Positions 37,208 through 46,238 of a stretch of DNA of 64,000 bases are shown here, in pieces. A program made the position numbers and the translations under genes. The notes below the pieces were generated by a model that did no database searches, had not been told where the DNA came from, and worked only from the letters and a program-made list of their open reading frames with translations. Numbering within the stretch: position 1 is the stretch's first letter; every line of letters starts with the position of its first letter. This DNA comes from Legionella worsleiensis. GTDB lineage: Bacteria > Pseudomonadota > Gammaproteobacteria > Legionellales > Legionellaceae. The stretch covers positions 1 through 64,000 of the forward strand of contig NZ_LNZC01000004.1 of NCBI RefSeq assembly GCF_001467535.1. Reading direction: 5' to 3'.

Positions 37208-39808
37208 ATGTACTATTATAACTTTCGCTTTCATCTTTCTGATGAAATGCACGATCTTGAAACGGCAAACATTGAAGGAATTTTGAATGCTGCTAAGGAG
37301 TTAGGCGTAGTACGTATTGCCATAGACAACAGCAAAACTCACAAAAGTCTTAGCGTATTGTCTGCATCCAAAGACCAACACTTGGTGCACAGACAACTTA
37401 GTGATCTGCTGTTAAAGGAAAAAATTGTTTTAGATGAACTTTTAGAGTCGGAACGGTTTGCGAACACAGAAGAAAAAAAAGAAAAACATCATGCCCACCA
37501 TTCCCCAGTAAAACAGACCAAACAGACGAAGACACATTCAAAAAAAACGAAAAAAACTCACCACCATAACCATAACCATAACCATAACCATAGCCATAGC
37601 CATAGCCATAGCCACCATCATGACCATGATCATCATGAAAATCATTGGCTAAAAGCATCGCTAGGATTAATCTGGGGTATAGGCTTACTTATCCTGTCTA
37701 TTGCCAGTTTGAACATCCCTTTAATCGCCTATTACGTCATCACCGGACTGACTGCCTTGATGACCCTGTATCTGGGGTGGTCTGTATATCAATCTGCCTG
37801 GAACAACTTAAAGAAGCTTAATTGGGATACCGCAACCCTTTACACGATCAGTACGTTAACCATAGTAGGGGTATCTATAACCAGTATGTTTGTTCCTGGA
37901 TTGCCAATGATGTTTGAGGCTGCTCCTTTAGTATTAGGCTTTTGGCACCTGGGCGAAGGAATAGAGCATGGCTTGATTGATAAAATCAATAAAAAACTCG
38001 ATGTTAGAGACTGCCTAAACCCCTTGGTTCAGTTAAAAGGGCAAGCCAATAAAGAAACGTCTATCAAACAACTCATGCCAAACGACATCATCATTCTTGA
38101 TAAAAACGAGATAATTCCTGTTGATGGTATAGTCACCCGCAAAACGCTGCTCTATACCACTCGCATTAACGGCTCTCCCAAGCCACGCTGGTTTAATCCA
38201 GGAGATAGGGTAAAGGCAGGCATGCAACTGGCCGAAAGTGAGTCCTCTTTAGAACTGCGTGTTACAAAAACATTTCAAAATTCCTTTCTTTCATTAATCG
38301 CCAAAAATGTGAATAAAGCCAATCAAGAAAAAGCGCCAATTGAGCTCTTTGCCAATAGGGTACTGTACTATTTTATTCCGGGGTTACTGGGCGTTGCTTT
38401 AGTATCTGGATTAACTATTGGTTTATTATTTACCCCCGCTATTGCGATCCAATGTGTTATCTCGGTACTGGTGAGCGCCTGTCCCTGCGCTTTAAGCCTG
38501 ATTACACCCCTGGCAGTTAAAATTGGCATGAATAAAACCTCGGAACAAGGGATCCATGTAAAAAACGGTAAAACATTACAAGCCGCAGCGGATATAGACA
38601 CTGTAGTTTTTGATTTGAATGGTACTCTCACTGAAGGCTCTATTGCCTTGGAATCCATCCATATTTTGGATGAGGAATTATTGGGGCAAATTGCGCTTTT
38701 GGAAACGCAATCGCCTCATCCAGCAGCAAAAGTTATTGCGGCATATATAAACGAAAAATACCCTGGCGTGAGTGAATCATTAACCCTGACCTCAGTCGAT
38801 ACAAGCCATCACTCGGGTATTAAAGGCATCATCAATGGGGAGCAATTCATTATTGGCAACAACAACATGCTAAAAGCCAATAACATCACACAAATCAATG
38901 CACCATTCGATAATCCTGAAAACGGTTCCATTTACCTGGTGCGAGGAACAACTGTTATCGGTCAAATTGCATTAACCGATCCTTTACGTTCAGATGCGCT
39001 AGCCACGGTAAGCCAGCTCAAACGCCTTGGTAAAACAGTGCATCTTTGTACAGGAGCAGATCAAGCAACAGCAGAACGATACGCTGCTCTTTTAGGCATA
39101 GAGAAAACCAACATTGCAGCAAATACAGTGGGAATTTCGACTGAACCCGATAAACAATCAAAAACACGTTATCTCGAGCAACTGCAAGCCAAAGGATGCA
39201 AGGTGGCTATGGTTGGTGATGCGGCTAATGATCTTGCAGCCATAGCGTCTGCTGATATCGGTATTGCGGTTAAATCAACCATCGGTGATTCCATCACCCA
39301 AAACGAAGCTGGCATAGTGTTAGAACAAGGAACATTATTCCCTATTGCCTCAGCATTTGATGTGGCCAAAAAAACCAAACAAACTATTTTTCAAAATCTG
39401 TTCTTAAGCCTTGCCTACAATACAGGGATCACTCTAGTTGCAGCAGGATTGTTTGTTGCCGTAGGTTTTGCCTTGAATCCGGTGCTGGGGGTTGCGTTAA
39501 TGGTGATTGAATCAACACTGATTTTAGCTAATCTTTATCGTTTCAAACAACAAAATAGTCTTACCCTTGCATCAGCAAACAAACCAGTACCCAAGTCAAA
39601 CCACGTTGATAACTCGACTACGCACATACTAAACAGTTTAAATCATCGTTCTCAACCTGATTTAGATTTACTCAAAACCCACGGCTCATTCTCTGCGCCG
39701 GTTCACACATCAACCGTGTTTACATCAGAAACACAAAAAACCTCCAGTAAGAATTTAACTGACGTGGATACTGCCCTTCTCAGTAATAGCGCTACACAGT
39801 ATGCTTGA
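37208..39808 (+). CDS. His-rich P1B-type ATPase with altered catalytic motifs
   Basis: The 866-residue protein has an N-terminal domain of about 80 residues, a linker with a long His tract (HN and HS dipeptides, about residues 119-141), and a P1B-type ATPase core. The metal-binding CPC is at residues 425-427 (SACPCALSL). The phosphorylation segment is FDLNGTLTEG with Asp469, whereas the family has DKTGT. The actuator TGE motif appears as NGSP near residue 320, and the hinge reads GDAAND instead of GDGxND. The N-domain HP motif (SPHPAAK) is present. A C-terminal polar tail of about 80 residues follows. A Zur box in front suggests induction in zinc starvation, hence zinc mobilisation rather than detoxification. 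Confidence 0.8.
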   Translation: MYYYNFRFHLSDEMHDLETANIEGILNAAKELGVVRIAIDNSKTHKSLSVLSASKDQHLVHRQLSDLLLKEKIVLDELLESERFANTEEKKEKHHAHHSPVKQTKQTKTHSKKTKKTHHHNHNHNHNHSHSHSHSHHHDHDHHENHWLKASLGLIWGIGLLILSIASLNIPLIAYYVITGLTALMTLYLGWSVYQSAWNNLKKLNWDTATLYTISTLTIVGVSITSMFVPGLPMMFEAAPLVLGFWHLGEGIEHGLIDKINKKLDVRDCLNPLVQLKGQANKETSIKQLMPNDIIILDKNEIIPVDGIVTRKTLLYTTRINGSPKPRWFNPGDRVKAGMQLAESESSLELRVTKTFQNSFLSLIAKNVNKANQEKAPIELFANRVLYYFIPGLLGVALVSGLTIGLLFTPAIAIQCVISVLVSACPCALSLITPLAVKIGMNKTSEQGIHVKNGKTLQAAADIDTVVFDLNGTLTEGSIALESIHILDEELLGQIALLETQSPHPAAKVIAAYINEKYPGVSESLTLTSVDTSHHSGIKGIINGEQFIIGNNNMLKANNITQINAPFDNPENGSIYLVRGTTVIGQIALTDPLRSDALATVSQLKRLGKTVHLCTGADQATAERYAALLGIEKTNIAANTVGISTEPDKQSKTRYLEQLQAKGCKVAMVGDAANDLAAIASADIGIAVKSTIGDSITQNEAGIVLEQGTLFPIASAFDVAKKTKQTIFQNLFLSLAYNTGITLVAAGLFVAVGFALNPVLGVALMVIESTLILANLYRFKQQNSLTLASANKPVPKSNHVDNSTTHILNSLNHRSQPDLDLLKTHGSFSAPVHTSTVFTSETQKTSSKNLTDVDTALLSNSATQYA
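37565..37612 (+). repeat. Hexanucleotide repeats encoding the His tract
   Basis: Four CATAAC units are followed by four CATAGC units, coding (His-Asn)4(His-Ser)4. Six-base units change length without shifting frame, so the metal-binding tract can vary by slippage. Confidence 0.9.
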
Positions 39809-39861
39809 ATAAAACAAAGAGCCATTCCCTAATGTGACAAGGAATGGCTGCTCCATTAATT

Positions 39862-40224
39862 TCAGCGTGCGCTATCTCGCAAGGATTTTAAAAGATGCTC
39901 ATAGTGTTCCTCAGCAAAACCTAAAGCCAAAATACGGTTATCCTGCACCAGAACAGGTCGCTTGATTAAGGAGGGGTTGGCGATAATAAAATCAATTTGT
40001 TGCAGACTGCTTAATCCTTCATAATGATCTTTGTATTTGCGGTACGTCGTTCCCTTCTTGTTAATCGGCAGCTCCCCGGCAAATTCACCCCAGAGCTTAA
40101 TTTGCTCTTTTGTTGGCGGTGTTTTTTTGAAATCAATAAATTCGTAGACTACTTGATGATGTTCCAAAAATTTACGTGCTTTTTTAACGGTATCGCAATT
40201 GGGTATGGCAAACATTGAAATCAT
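39862..40224 (-). CDS. ArsC/Spx-family thioredoxin-fold protein, YffB-like
   Basis: The 120-residue product begins MFAIPNCDTVKKARKFLEHH, matching the YffB group with a single active Cys, and continues with YEFIDFKKTPPT and the conserved LPINKKGTTYRK and SLIKRPVLV strands. These proteins resemble glutathione-dependent arsenate reductases and Spx, but most have no demonstrated arsenate activity. An ATG nine bases further in (40215) could be the true start. It is monocistronic and convergent with the ATPase gene. Confidence 0.85.
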   Translation of the reverse strand: MISMFAIPNCDTVKKARKFLEHHQVVYEFIDFKKTPPTKEQIKLWGEFAGELPINKKGTTYRKYKDHYEGLSSLQQIDFIIANPSLIKRPVLVQDNRILALGFAEEHYEHLLKSLRDSAR

Positions 40225-40305
40225 TTCTAATCCAAAGTACTTAAAATCAGGCTATATTATCGTTATCCTGATGTAATGCAACGAATTGTTTCTTCAAAAC
40301 AGTTA

Positions 40306-41376
40306 TCACGTCATCAAAGAATGAGAGACGGGGTTTTGTTCGTAATCATCCTTTTTATCAGGCAATCCTTGAGCGAGATGTCGAGCTATTCCTCGATGTT
40401 CTGATTGGGTAAAAATAGAGGCGCTTAACAAAGGGCTTTGCGAAGAACTGCTCGCACAAGAGGCGTCAGACTCAAATTCCCCTATTGCTTGCAGCTTAAG
40501 CGATGCGCATGACTCTACCAAGTCATGAAATTTTTTGTCATCTGGACCTTCATAAAATCCGCTAAGCTCCGCCCATAATTGCTCTTTGAGGGGCTCCTTA
40601 ATTAACTCCCATAACGGTTCTTTTAATTGCTGAATTTCCCCCGTTGACTGACTGTAATCAGCTGCTGGCTTTAAAACCGCCCTACCTTGCAGGTACTGTA
40701 GGCAAACACCAGACAGAATTTTGATTTTTCGGGATTCAATTTCACGCTCTAATGCGGAGTCAAAATCAATAAACTCCTGAGTACAGGGGTCGTAAATAAA
40801 TACATTTCCCTTATTCAGTTCATAATACCAGCCATGCACCTTCAAATCGCCTCTTTGTATTTTATCTAAAATAAGGGGATATGATTTTAAATGTTCCATT
40901 TGCTGCACAATATTCTTTTTGGTTGCCATTTCAAGTTCTTGCAGAGGGTCACGTAGTCCAGATGTTCTTGCCTCTTCAACAGCGTTTAATGCGGCTTGCG
41001 AATGAGAAAGCCAGGATGCAACAGAAGGTAAATGCTCTTCAATATGAGGTGTTAACAATCCTTTCATGGCACCGCAATTTGAATGCCCACAAATGATGAC
41101 ATCTTTTATATTCAGCACTTTAAAGGTGTATTCAAGCGCTGCAGTCTCGCTAAACGCAGAGGGATAAGGTGGAATAATATTCCCTATATTTCGGATGGTA
41201 AATAAATCGCCGGGATAAGCCTGGGTAATAAGACTAGGGACTATTCGTGAGTCAGAACAGGTAATAAAGAGTGTTTCAGGATTTTGCTCGCAACTGAGTT
41301 GTTCAAACAAAGTCTTCATTTCCTGAAATGATTTTTCTTTAAACCGAGATAATCCAAACAGCAACTCCATGAACAT
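40306..41376 (-). CDS. Beta-class carbonic anhydrase with long C-terminal extension
   Basis: I use the ATG at 41376, which follows GGAAATATA; the frame runs on to a TTG at 41427. Residues 1-200 are a beta-carbonic anhydrase: Zn ligands are in TCSDSRIVP (Cys, Asp-Arg dyad) and CGHSNCGAM (His, Cys), with RNIGNIIPPY between. It interconverts CO2 and bicarbonate in the cytoplasm. About 140 further residues after the catalytic domain are Ser-, Glu- and Lys-rich with helical stretches and no recognisable fold, ending QNPVSHSLMT. Family members usually end near 220 residues. Confidence 0.88.
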   Translation of the reverse strand: MFMELLFGLSRFKEKSFQEMKTLFEQLSCEQNPETLFITCSDSRIVPSLITQAYPGDLFTIRNIGNIIPPYPSAFSETAALEYTFKVLNIKDVIICGHSNCGAMKGLLTPHIEEHLPSVASWLSHSQAALNAVEEARTSGLRDPLQELEMATKKNIVQQMEHLKSYPLILDKIQRGDLKVHGWYYELNKGNVFIYDPCTQEFIDFDSALEREIESRKIKILSGVCLQYLQGRAVLKPAADYSQSTGEIQQLKEPLWELIKEPLKEQLWAELSGFYEGPDDKKFHDLVESCASLKLQAIGEFESDASCASSSSQSPLLSASIFTQSEHRGIARHLAQGLPDKKDDYEQNPVSHSLMT

Positions 41377-41427
41377 TATATTTCCATCTTTTTGATGAAG
41401 AAAAAATATCGTAAAGCTATGTTTCAA

Positions 41428-42280
41428 TTTTGTAAATACGCTTATTGGGATTAGGCCACTCTAACTACAACATCAAATCAATCATCAAGGAATAAATAAC
41501 CTCTTACTCTAAACCATCTGTTTACCCGTTTTGCATGGGATGCAGGCAAATTAGGCACGTCTTCAGTGTTCTACGATACCCGCAGAGCACGTGTAGGCAC
41601 TATTACGCCCCTGGAAACAAATCATTTTTACTTAAATGAGCTTGTTGCATCGCTAGCCTATCATTTTGATTATGCCTAAATGATTTTTTTAGGGAGACCT
41701 GATTGGGCATGATTTTTAAAATCATAACCCGTTGATTTCAGCTACCTTCCGATAAAAATAAAACCTCAGCATTTACTAAAAATATAGAGCCTCAATCCAC
41801 AGCAGAATTATCGAGGCTCTTGATTGGCTAACGAATTTGACGATTTTTTAGAGGATGGTTCAGGCTGTGCCTAGAAATCACTTGCGGGACAGAACATAAA
41901 AGTTCATTCAGGACAAGATGATTCATCCGATTAAATACCCTACATTTGCCCAGGACAACACGCAGTAAAGCAATTTAAAACCAAATCCGTATAACTTAAA
42001 ATTCATTCCTGCAGAAAGCAGCATACCCGTGCAATACAAACTGCCTGAAACGGTACTTTTACAATCTAATTTTTTGTTTGAATATCTCATTAAAGCTCCT
42101 TGGGGAATATTAAATTGTGCTTGCTCATTTATCACGCCTCTACAGGATTTAGAAAAAGCCAGAATCGTGATGATTTCCATGGTGCATGGCGATTATCGTT
42201 TAGTTTCCTGTTTATTTCTATTGTTGTACGAAAATACCTGAGCTAGAATGAAAAACACACTATATTCAGGGTAGAATGTT
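41428..42280. other. Gene-poor 850-bp region with an outer-membrane protein remnant
   Basis: The region holds the remnant at 41500-41679 and a hairpin with AGAGCCTC (41786) paired to GAGGCTCT (41813). Small overlapping ORFs on both strands at 41923-42241 have no family features and I do not support them. The last 40 bases carry the katG leader. Confidence 0.6.
41500..41679 (+). pseudogene. C-terminal remnant of a beta-barrel outer membrane protein
   Basis: A 59-codon frame lacking a start reads FTRFAWDAGKLGTSSVFYDT, continues with LETNHFYLNELVASLAYHFDYA and stops. Alternating hydrophobic strands ending in an aromatic residue, and the FYLNELVA pattern, resemble the end of Legionella outer-membrane barrel proteins. 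No upstream part is visible, so it is a decayed fragment. Confidence 0.5.
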
Positions 42281-44521
42281 ATGTATAAGGATAAAAAACA
42301 GGTGTTAAAGCGCAGCATTGCTCTCATGATACTTCCTTTAATTACTCACTCGTCTTTAGCCGGCGAGGCAGTAACTAATGATTACTGGTGGCCCAAAAAG
42401 CTTGACCTAAGCCCTCTTCGTCAAAATGACGCTCGTTCAAATCCAGCCGGTTCCTCGTTCAATTATGCCCAAGAATTTAACAGTCTGGACTTGAATGCTG
42501 TTGTAGAGGATTTGAAACAACTGATGACTACATCTCAAGATTGGTGGCCTGCGGATTATGGTAATTACGGTCCATTCTTTATTCGGATGACCTGGCACAG
42601 CGCAGGTACCTATCGTGCCATAGATGGGCTTGGCGGTGCAGATGGCGGCTATCAACGTTTTGCCCCCCTAAACAGTTGGCCAGACAATGCCAATCTGGAT
42701 AAAGCACGGCGACTGCTTTGGCCGGTGAAACAAAAATACGGCAACAAAATTTCCTGGGCAGATTTATTAGTGCTTGCTGGAAATGTCGCAGTAGATTCCA
42801 TGGGATTTAAGACCCTGGGTTTTGCCGGTGGTCGTGTAGACGCCTGGGAGCCTGAGTACGTGAACTGGGGAGCAAAAGAATGGCTTGCCAGCAATCGTCT
42901 GGATGATGGGAAAGGCAATTTACCCAAACCTTTGGCGGCTACCCAAATGGGATTGATATACGTCAATCCGGAAGGTCCGAATGGAAACCCTGACCCTTTG
43001 GCAGCAGCCAAGGATATACGTGAAGCATTTGGCCGTATGGGAATGGATGACGAAGAAACTGTAGCGCTTATTGCTGGAGGACATGCCTTTGGTAAGGCGC
43101 ATGGAGCAGCAAGCCCATCTCAATACGTGGGGCCAGCGCCCGAAGCTGCCAGTTTGGAAGAGCAAGGGTTAGGCTGGAAAAATACCTATCAAACCGGCAA
43201 AGGTGCAGATGCGATTACTAGCGGATTGGAAGGTGCCTGGACAGTAACACCAACTCATTGGTCACACAATTATCTACAAAATCTCTATCGTTTTACTTGG
43301 GTACAAACCAAAAGCCCAGGAGGCGCAATTCAATGGCAACCCAGTGACGCCAGCGCTGCTCAATTTGTTCCTGATGCTTATGTAGCCAATAAACGCCATG
43401 CTCCCATGATGTTTACAACCGATTTGGCTCTGCGATTCGATCCGGTCTATCAAAAAATTACCCAACGCTTCATGGAGCATCCCAAAGAGCTGGAACAAGC
43501 CTTTGCTAAAGCCTGGTTCAAATTATTACACCGAGATATGGGGCCAAGCTCTCGTTATTTAGGCTCTATGGTTCCTCAAGAGCAGTTCGTCTGGCAAGAT
43601 CCTGTTCCGCCTGTAGACCATCAACTGGTCGATGCTCAAGATATAACGGCGCTTAAAGTTCAGGTATTAAATTCTGGACTGACTGTTCCTGAATTAATTC
43701 GCACTGCCTGGGCATCTGCATCAAGTTTTCGTGGCACTGATATGAGAGGCGGGGCAAATGGAGCACGAATTCGACTGGCACCACAAAAAGACTGGTTGGC
43801 CAATAACCCGGAAGAACTGACTCGAGTCCTTAACAAACTGGAACAGATACAGGGTAATTTTAATAAAGCGCAAACGGGCAATAAGAAAATATCACTTGCT
43901 GATCTCATCGTTCTGGCCGGTTCTGCTGCTTTGGAAAAAGCAGCAAAAGATGGAGGTAATCCCGTAGATGTTCCATTTACGCCAGGGCGAACTGATGCCT
44001 CGCAAGAACAAACTGACGTGCAGTCTTTTTCTTATTTGATGCCAACCGCTGATGGATTTCGTAATTATTATCAACAAGATAATACTCAATCTCCTGAAGA
44101 GTTATTAGTCAAAAAAGCAAGCCTGCTCAAATTGTCAGTACCTGAAATGACTGTTTTGGTTGGTGGTATGCGCGCTTTAAATGCGAATACAAAACAAACC
44201 GAATACGGAGTCTTCACAAAAAATCCGGGTGTATTAACCAATGACTTTTTTGTGAATCTGCTGGATATGTCAACAAAATGGCAAAAATCGTCCACCGATG
44301 GTCTTTATGAGGGTGTGGATACAAAAACAGGCCAAATAAAATGGAAAGCAACTGCAGCCGACCTAATCTTTGGATCCAACTCGGAGTTACGTGCTGTTGC
44401 TGAATTTTATGCAACTGATGGCATAAACAAACAATTTACTCAGGATTTTGTTAATGCTTGGGTAAAAGTAATGAATCTTGATCGTTTTGATCTGCAAAAA
44501 AAGCAAACTCAAGGCGCTTAG
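42281..44521 (+). CDS. katG: Periplasmic catalase-peroxidase
   Basis: The 746-residue protein is a bifunctional heme catalase-peroxidase. The distal site [11 protein letters not shown] carries Arg, Trp and His; the proximal His is in [10 protein letters not shown]; and Tyr of LIYVNPEGP forms the Met-Tyr-Trp adduct with that Trp, needed for catalase activity. The N- and C-terminal halves show the gene-duplication architecture. Unlike most KatG, it starts with a signal peptide ([19 protein letters not shown]), placing it in the periplasm. Legionella is known to have one periplasmic and one cytosolic catalase-peroxidase. It is monocistronic, and a strong terminator follows. Confidence 0.95.
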   Translation: MYKDKKQVLKRSIALMILPLITHSSLAGEAVTNDYWWPKKLDLSPLRQNDARSNPAGSSFNYAQEFNSLDLNAVVEDLKQLMTTSQDWWPADYGNYGPFFIRMTWHSAGTYRAIDGLGGADGGYQRFAPLNSWPDNANLDKARRLLWPVKQKYGNKISWADLLVLAGNVAVDSMGFKTLGFAGGRVDAWEPEYVNWGAKEWLASNRLDDGKGNLPKPLAATQMGLIYVNPEGPNGNPDPLAAAKDIREAFGRMGMDDEETVALIAGGHAFGKAHGAASPSQYVGPAPEAASLEEQGLGWKNTYQTGKGADAITSGLEGAWTVTPTHWSHNYLQNLYRFTWVQTKSPGGAIQWQPSDASAAQFVPDAYVANKRHAPMMFTTDLALRFDPVYQKITQRFMEHPKELEQAFAKAWFKLLHRDMGPSSRYLGSMVPQEQFVWQDPVPPVDHQLVDAQDITALKVQVLNSGLTVPELIRTAWASASSFRGTDMRGGANGARIRLAPQKDWLANNPEELTRVLNKLEQIQGNFNKAQTGNKKISLADLIVLAGSAALEKAAKDGGNPVDVPFTPGRTDASQEQTDVQSFSYLMPTADGFRNYYQQDNTQSPEELLVKKASLLKLSVPEMTVLVGGMRALNANTKQTEYGVFTKNPGVLTNDFFVNLLDMSTKWQKSSTDGLYEGVDTKTGQIKWKATAADLIFGSNSELRAVAEFYATDGINKQFTQDFVNAWVKVMNLDRFDLQKKQTQGA

Positions 44522-44551
44522 CTAAGACCCTCCTTTGTAGTATCAAAGATA

Positions 44552-44585
44552 CCTAAGCAACCCTGCTGAAGCCGGGTTGCTTAGG
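44552..44585. terminator. Terminator between katG and convergent small gene
   Basis: CCTAAGCAACCC and GGGTTGCTTAGG form a perfect 12-bp stem with a 10-nt loop, positioned between two convergent stop codons. Confidence 0.75.
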
Positions 44586-44599
44586 ATTTGGCTGGGTAG

Positions 44600-44833
44600 T
44601 TATCGAGGCGAATAATGCGTTCCTTGTTCGGCCTCAAGTGCTGACTCCATATTTTGTCTGTAAGAACTAATCAAGCTCGACAAGCGCTGCAGTTCTTCTT
44701 GTGCCTGATGTTTGGACAAAGTTCCTTCGGTTCGTTGGCGCGAAACCAATTCTTTTTGAGCCTCAAAATTTTGTATGGCATCATGAAAGTCTTGCGCTGT
44801 TAAGTGATAATCTTTAGAAAATTTTCGAAACAT
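44600..44833 (-). CDS. Small helical hypothetical protein
   Basis: The 77-residue product is highly charged and predicted helical throughout (FHDAIQNFEAQKELVSRQRTEG, then ELQRLSSLISSYRQNMESALEAEQ), with heptad-like spacing suggesting a short coiled coil. AAAGAGAG precedes the ATG. I recognise no family. It is convergent with katG and shares the terminator with it. Confidence 0.6.
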   Translation of the reverse strand: MFRKFSKDYHLTAQDFHDAIQNFEAQKELVSRQRTEGTLSKHQAQEELQRLSSLISSYRQNMESALEAEQGTHYSPR

Positions 44834-45048
44834 GGTTCTCTCTTTTGGTATATCGAGGTTATATAGTAACTCCTGCCTTTTTTAAGTTCAATTTATAATG
44901 GCTTTGCTTTTTTTGAATTAATGATGATCATTGCTTTTACAAACCCGTTGTATCTTTTCAGCCCAAAAAAACTGGTGCCTTAAACTAAACACTGGGACAC
45001 TTTGGCTATGGGTTTCTGTTTTAAATTAATCAAAGGCCAATAACGATC

Positions 45049-45681
45049 TTAGTGCCAAGTTACCTTAAATGAATAACTATCCCAGCGTAATTCAGCAGAA
45101 GTGTGTTTGGATATTGAGGTGACTCCTGCCGGGGTTCCTGTATAAATAATATCTCCAGACTTTAAGGGAAAAAATTGGCTGATATAAACCAATAAATCCA
45201 CGGGACACATCATCATATCCGAACCTTTAGCGCATTGCTTGAGAGTACCATTAATGAACAATTGGAATTCAACATTCAAGTACTCTTGAAACTGATGATA
45301 GGGAATCCATGGCCCCAAAACAGCAGCATCTGGAAAAACTTTGGCAGTAGTCCAGGGATGCCCCTGTTTTTTTAACTCGGACTGACGTGTTCTTAGAGTC
45401 ATATCGAGGCCAAGAGTGACCTCTGAAATGGCATTACGGGCCTCTTCATAGGACATTTTATAGCCATCATGAGCGACGCGAAGTACAATTTCACATTCAG
45501 GCTGTACCGCATTATCTGCATTGGGCAAATCAAGATGGAGATGATCTCCCCAGGCAGGAGCTTGGTTGAGGACGCTGGATGGTTTTAAAAATAATACCGG
45601 TTGTTCTGGAATTGCGTCACCAAGCTCTCTGGCATGATCGAGATAATTTTTTCCGACACATACTATTTTATCAATAGACAT
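45049..45681 (-). CDS. Fumarylacetoacetate hydrolase-family enzyme
   Basis: The 210-residue protein belongs to the compact FAH family (YcgM/FAHD1-like). It opens with VCVGKNYLDHARELG, followed by PVLFLKPSSVL, then the metal ligands of CEIVLRVA (two Glu) and the Asp of LGLDMTLR, with GDIIYTGTPAGV near the end. Family members hydrolyse acylpyruvates or decarboxylate oxaloacetate; the substrate here is not determined. It stands alone at the edge of the accessory region. Confidence 0.88.
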   Translation of the reverse strand: MSIDKIVCVGKNYLDHARELGDAIPEQPVLFLKPSSVLNQAPAWGDHLHLDLPNADNAVQPECEIVLRVAHDGYKMSYEEARNAISEVTLGLDMTLRTRQSELKKQGHPWTTAKVFPDAAVLGPWIPYHQFQEYLNVEFQLFINGTLKQCAKGSDMMMCPVDLLVYISQFFPLKSGDIIYTGTPAGVTSISKHTSAELRWDSYSFKVTWH

Positions 45682-45707
45682 AGAAATTTATACCTTTTTG
45701 CATACAG

Positions 45708-45869
45708 TTAATGAAGCTTGGCGTTTATTGCCTCTATAGTTTGCCAAAATTGTTCTATTGCTTCCGATTCAGGCATAAAGATTCTAGCAAAAAATCGTGA
45801 ATAAACAGAACCAAAACCTGAGTACCTAAACTCTGAAGGTATGGGAATTATCGAATATCTTTTTGGCAA
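45708..45869 (-). pseudogene. Short coding remnant, family unknown
   Basis: A frame with a coherent amino-acid composition (SEFRYSGFGSVYSRFFARIF, then EAIEQFWQTIEAINAKLH) ends in TAA at 45708. A stop lies just upstream of 45869, and there is no good start. It is probably the 3' end of a decayed gene. I recognise no family. Confidence 0.35.
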
Positions 45870-45904
45870 TTAAAAATAGAATCAACGGTGCAATTTCAGG
45901 TCTG

Positions 45905-46105
45905 ATAATATGACAGGGTAAACGCATCTAAACGTATTATCTAAGACCAATATGCCTACGTTCTGCGCTTTATGCGCAGAATCCAGATCTTAGCCTGCAC
46001 TAAGATCGCATGGATCCTGCGCATAAAGCGCAGGACGTAGGCAAAAGGGTGGAGATTTATGTTCATAATTTAGATGCGTTTGCCCTGGATAATATGATTG
46101 GTGTC
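45905..46105. repeat. Large palindromic BIME-like element
   Basis: Two inverted hairpin units face each other. The left unit is CCTACGT (45955-45961), hairpin 45962-45980 and ATCCA. The right unit, inverted, is TGGAT (46011), hairpin 46016-46034 and ACGTAGG (46035-46041). Between them lies a third 8-bp hairpin GATCTTAG/CTAAGATC (45986-46007). Outside, CAGGGTAAACGCATCTAAA is repeated inverted near 46065-46090. Geometry and flanks match the pair around the GIY-YIG gene. Confidence 0.85.
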
Positions 46106-46238
46106 GTTTAAAAGCAATCGATAGTGATATACTAACAGCTTTGCTGATTTTACAATAAGTTGCCAGATCTCGTTTGGCTTAAGGATATTGCAACTTTTGG
46201 TGAATTGGTTGACATGTTGTATGGAGCACAACTAATCT

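Noticed and set aside
37565-37612. Possible CRISPR-like array
   Set aside because: Repeats are contiguous hexamers inside a coding frame with no spacers.
37398-37658. Minus-strand ORF with Gly-Tyr repeats
   Set aside because: It is the antisense reading of the His-tract hexamer repeats in the ATPase gene.
41923-42241. Overlapping small ORFs on both strands upstream of katG
   Set aside because: They mirror each other, have no family features and poor start contexts; one of the two at most could be real and nothing decides it.
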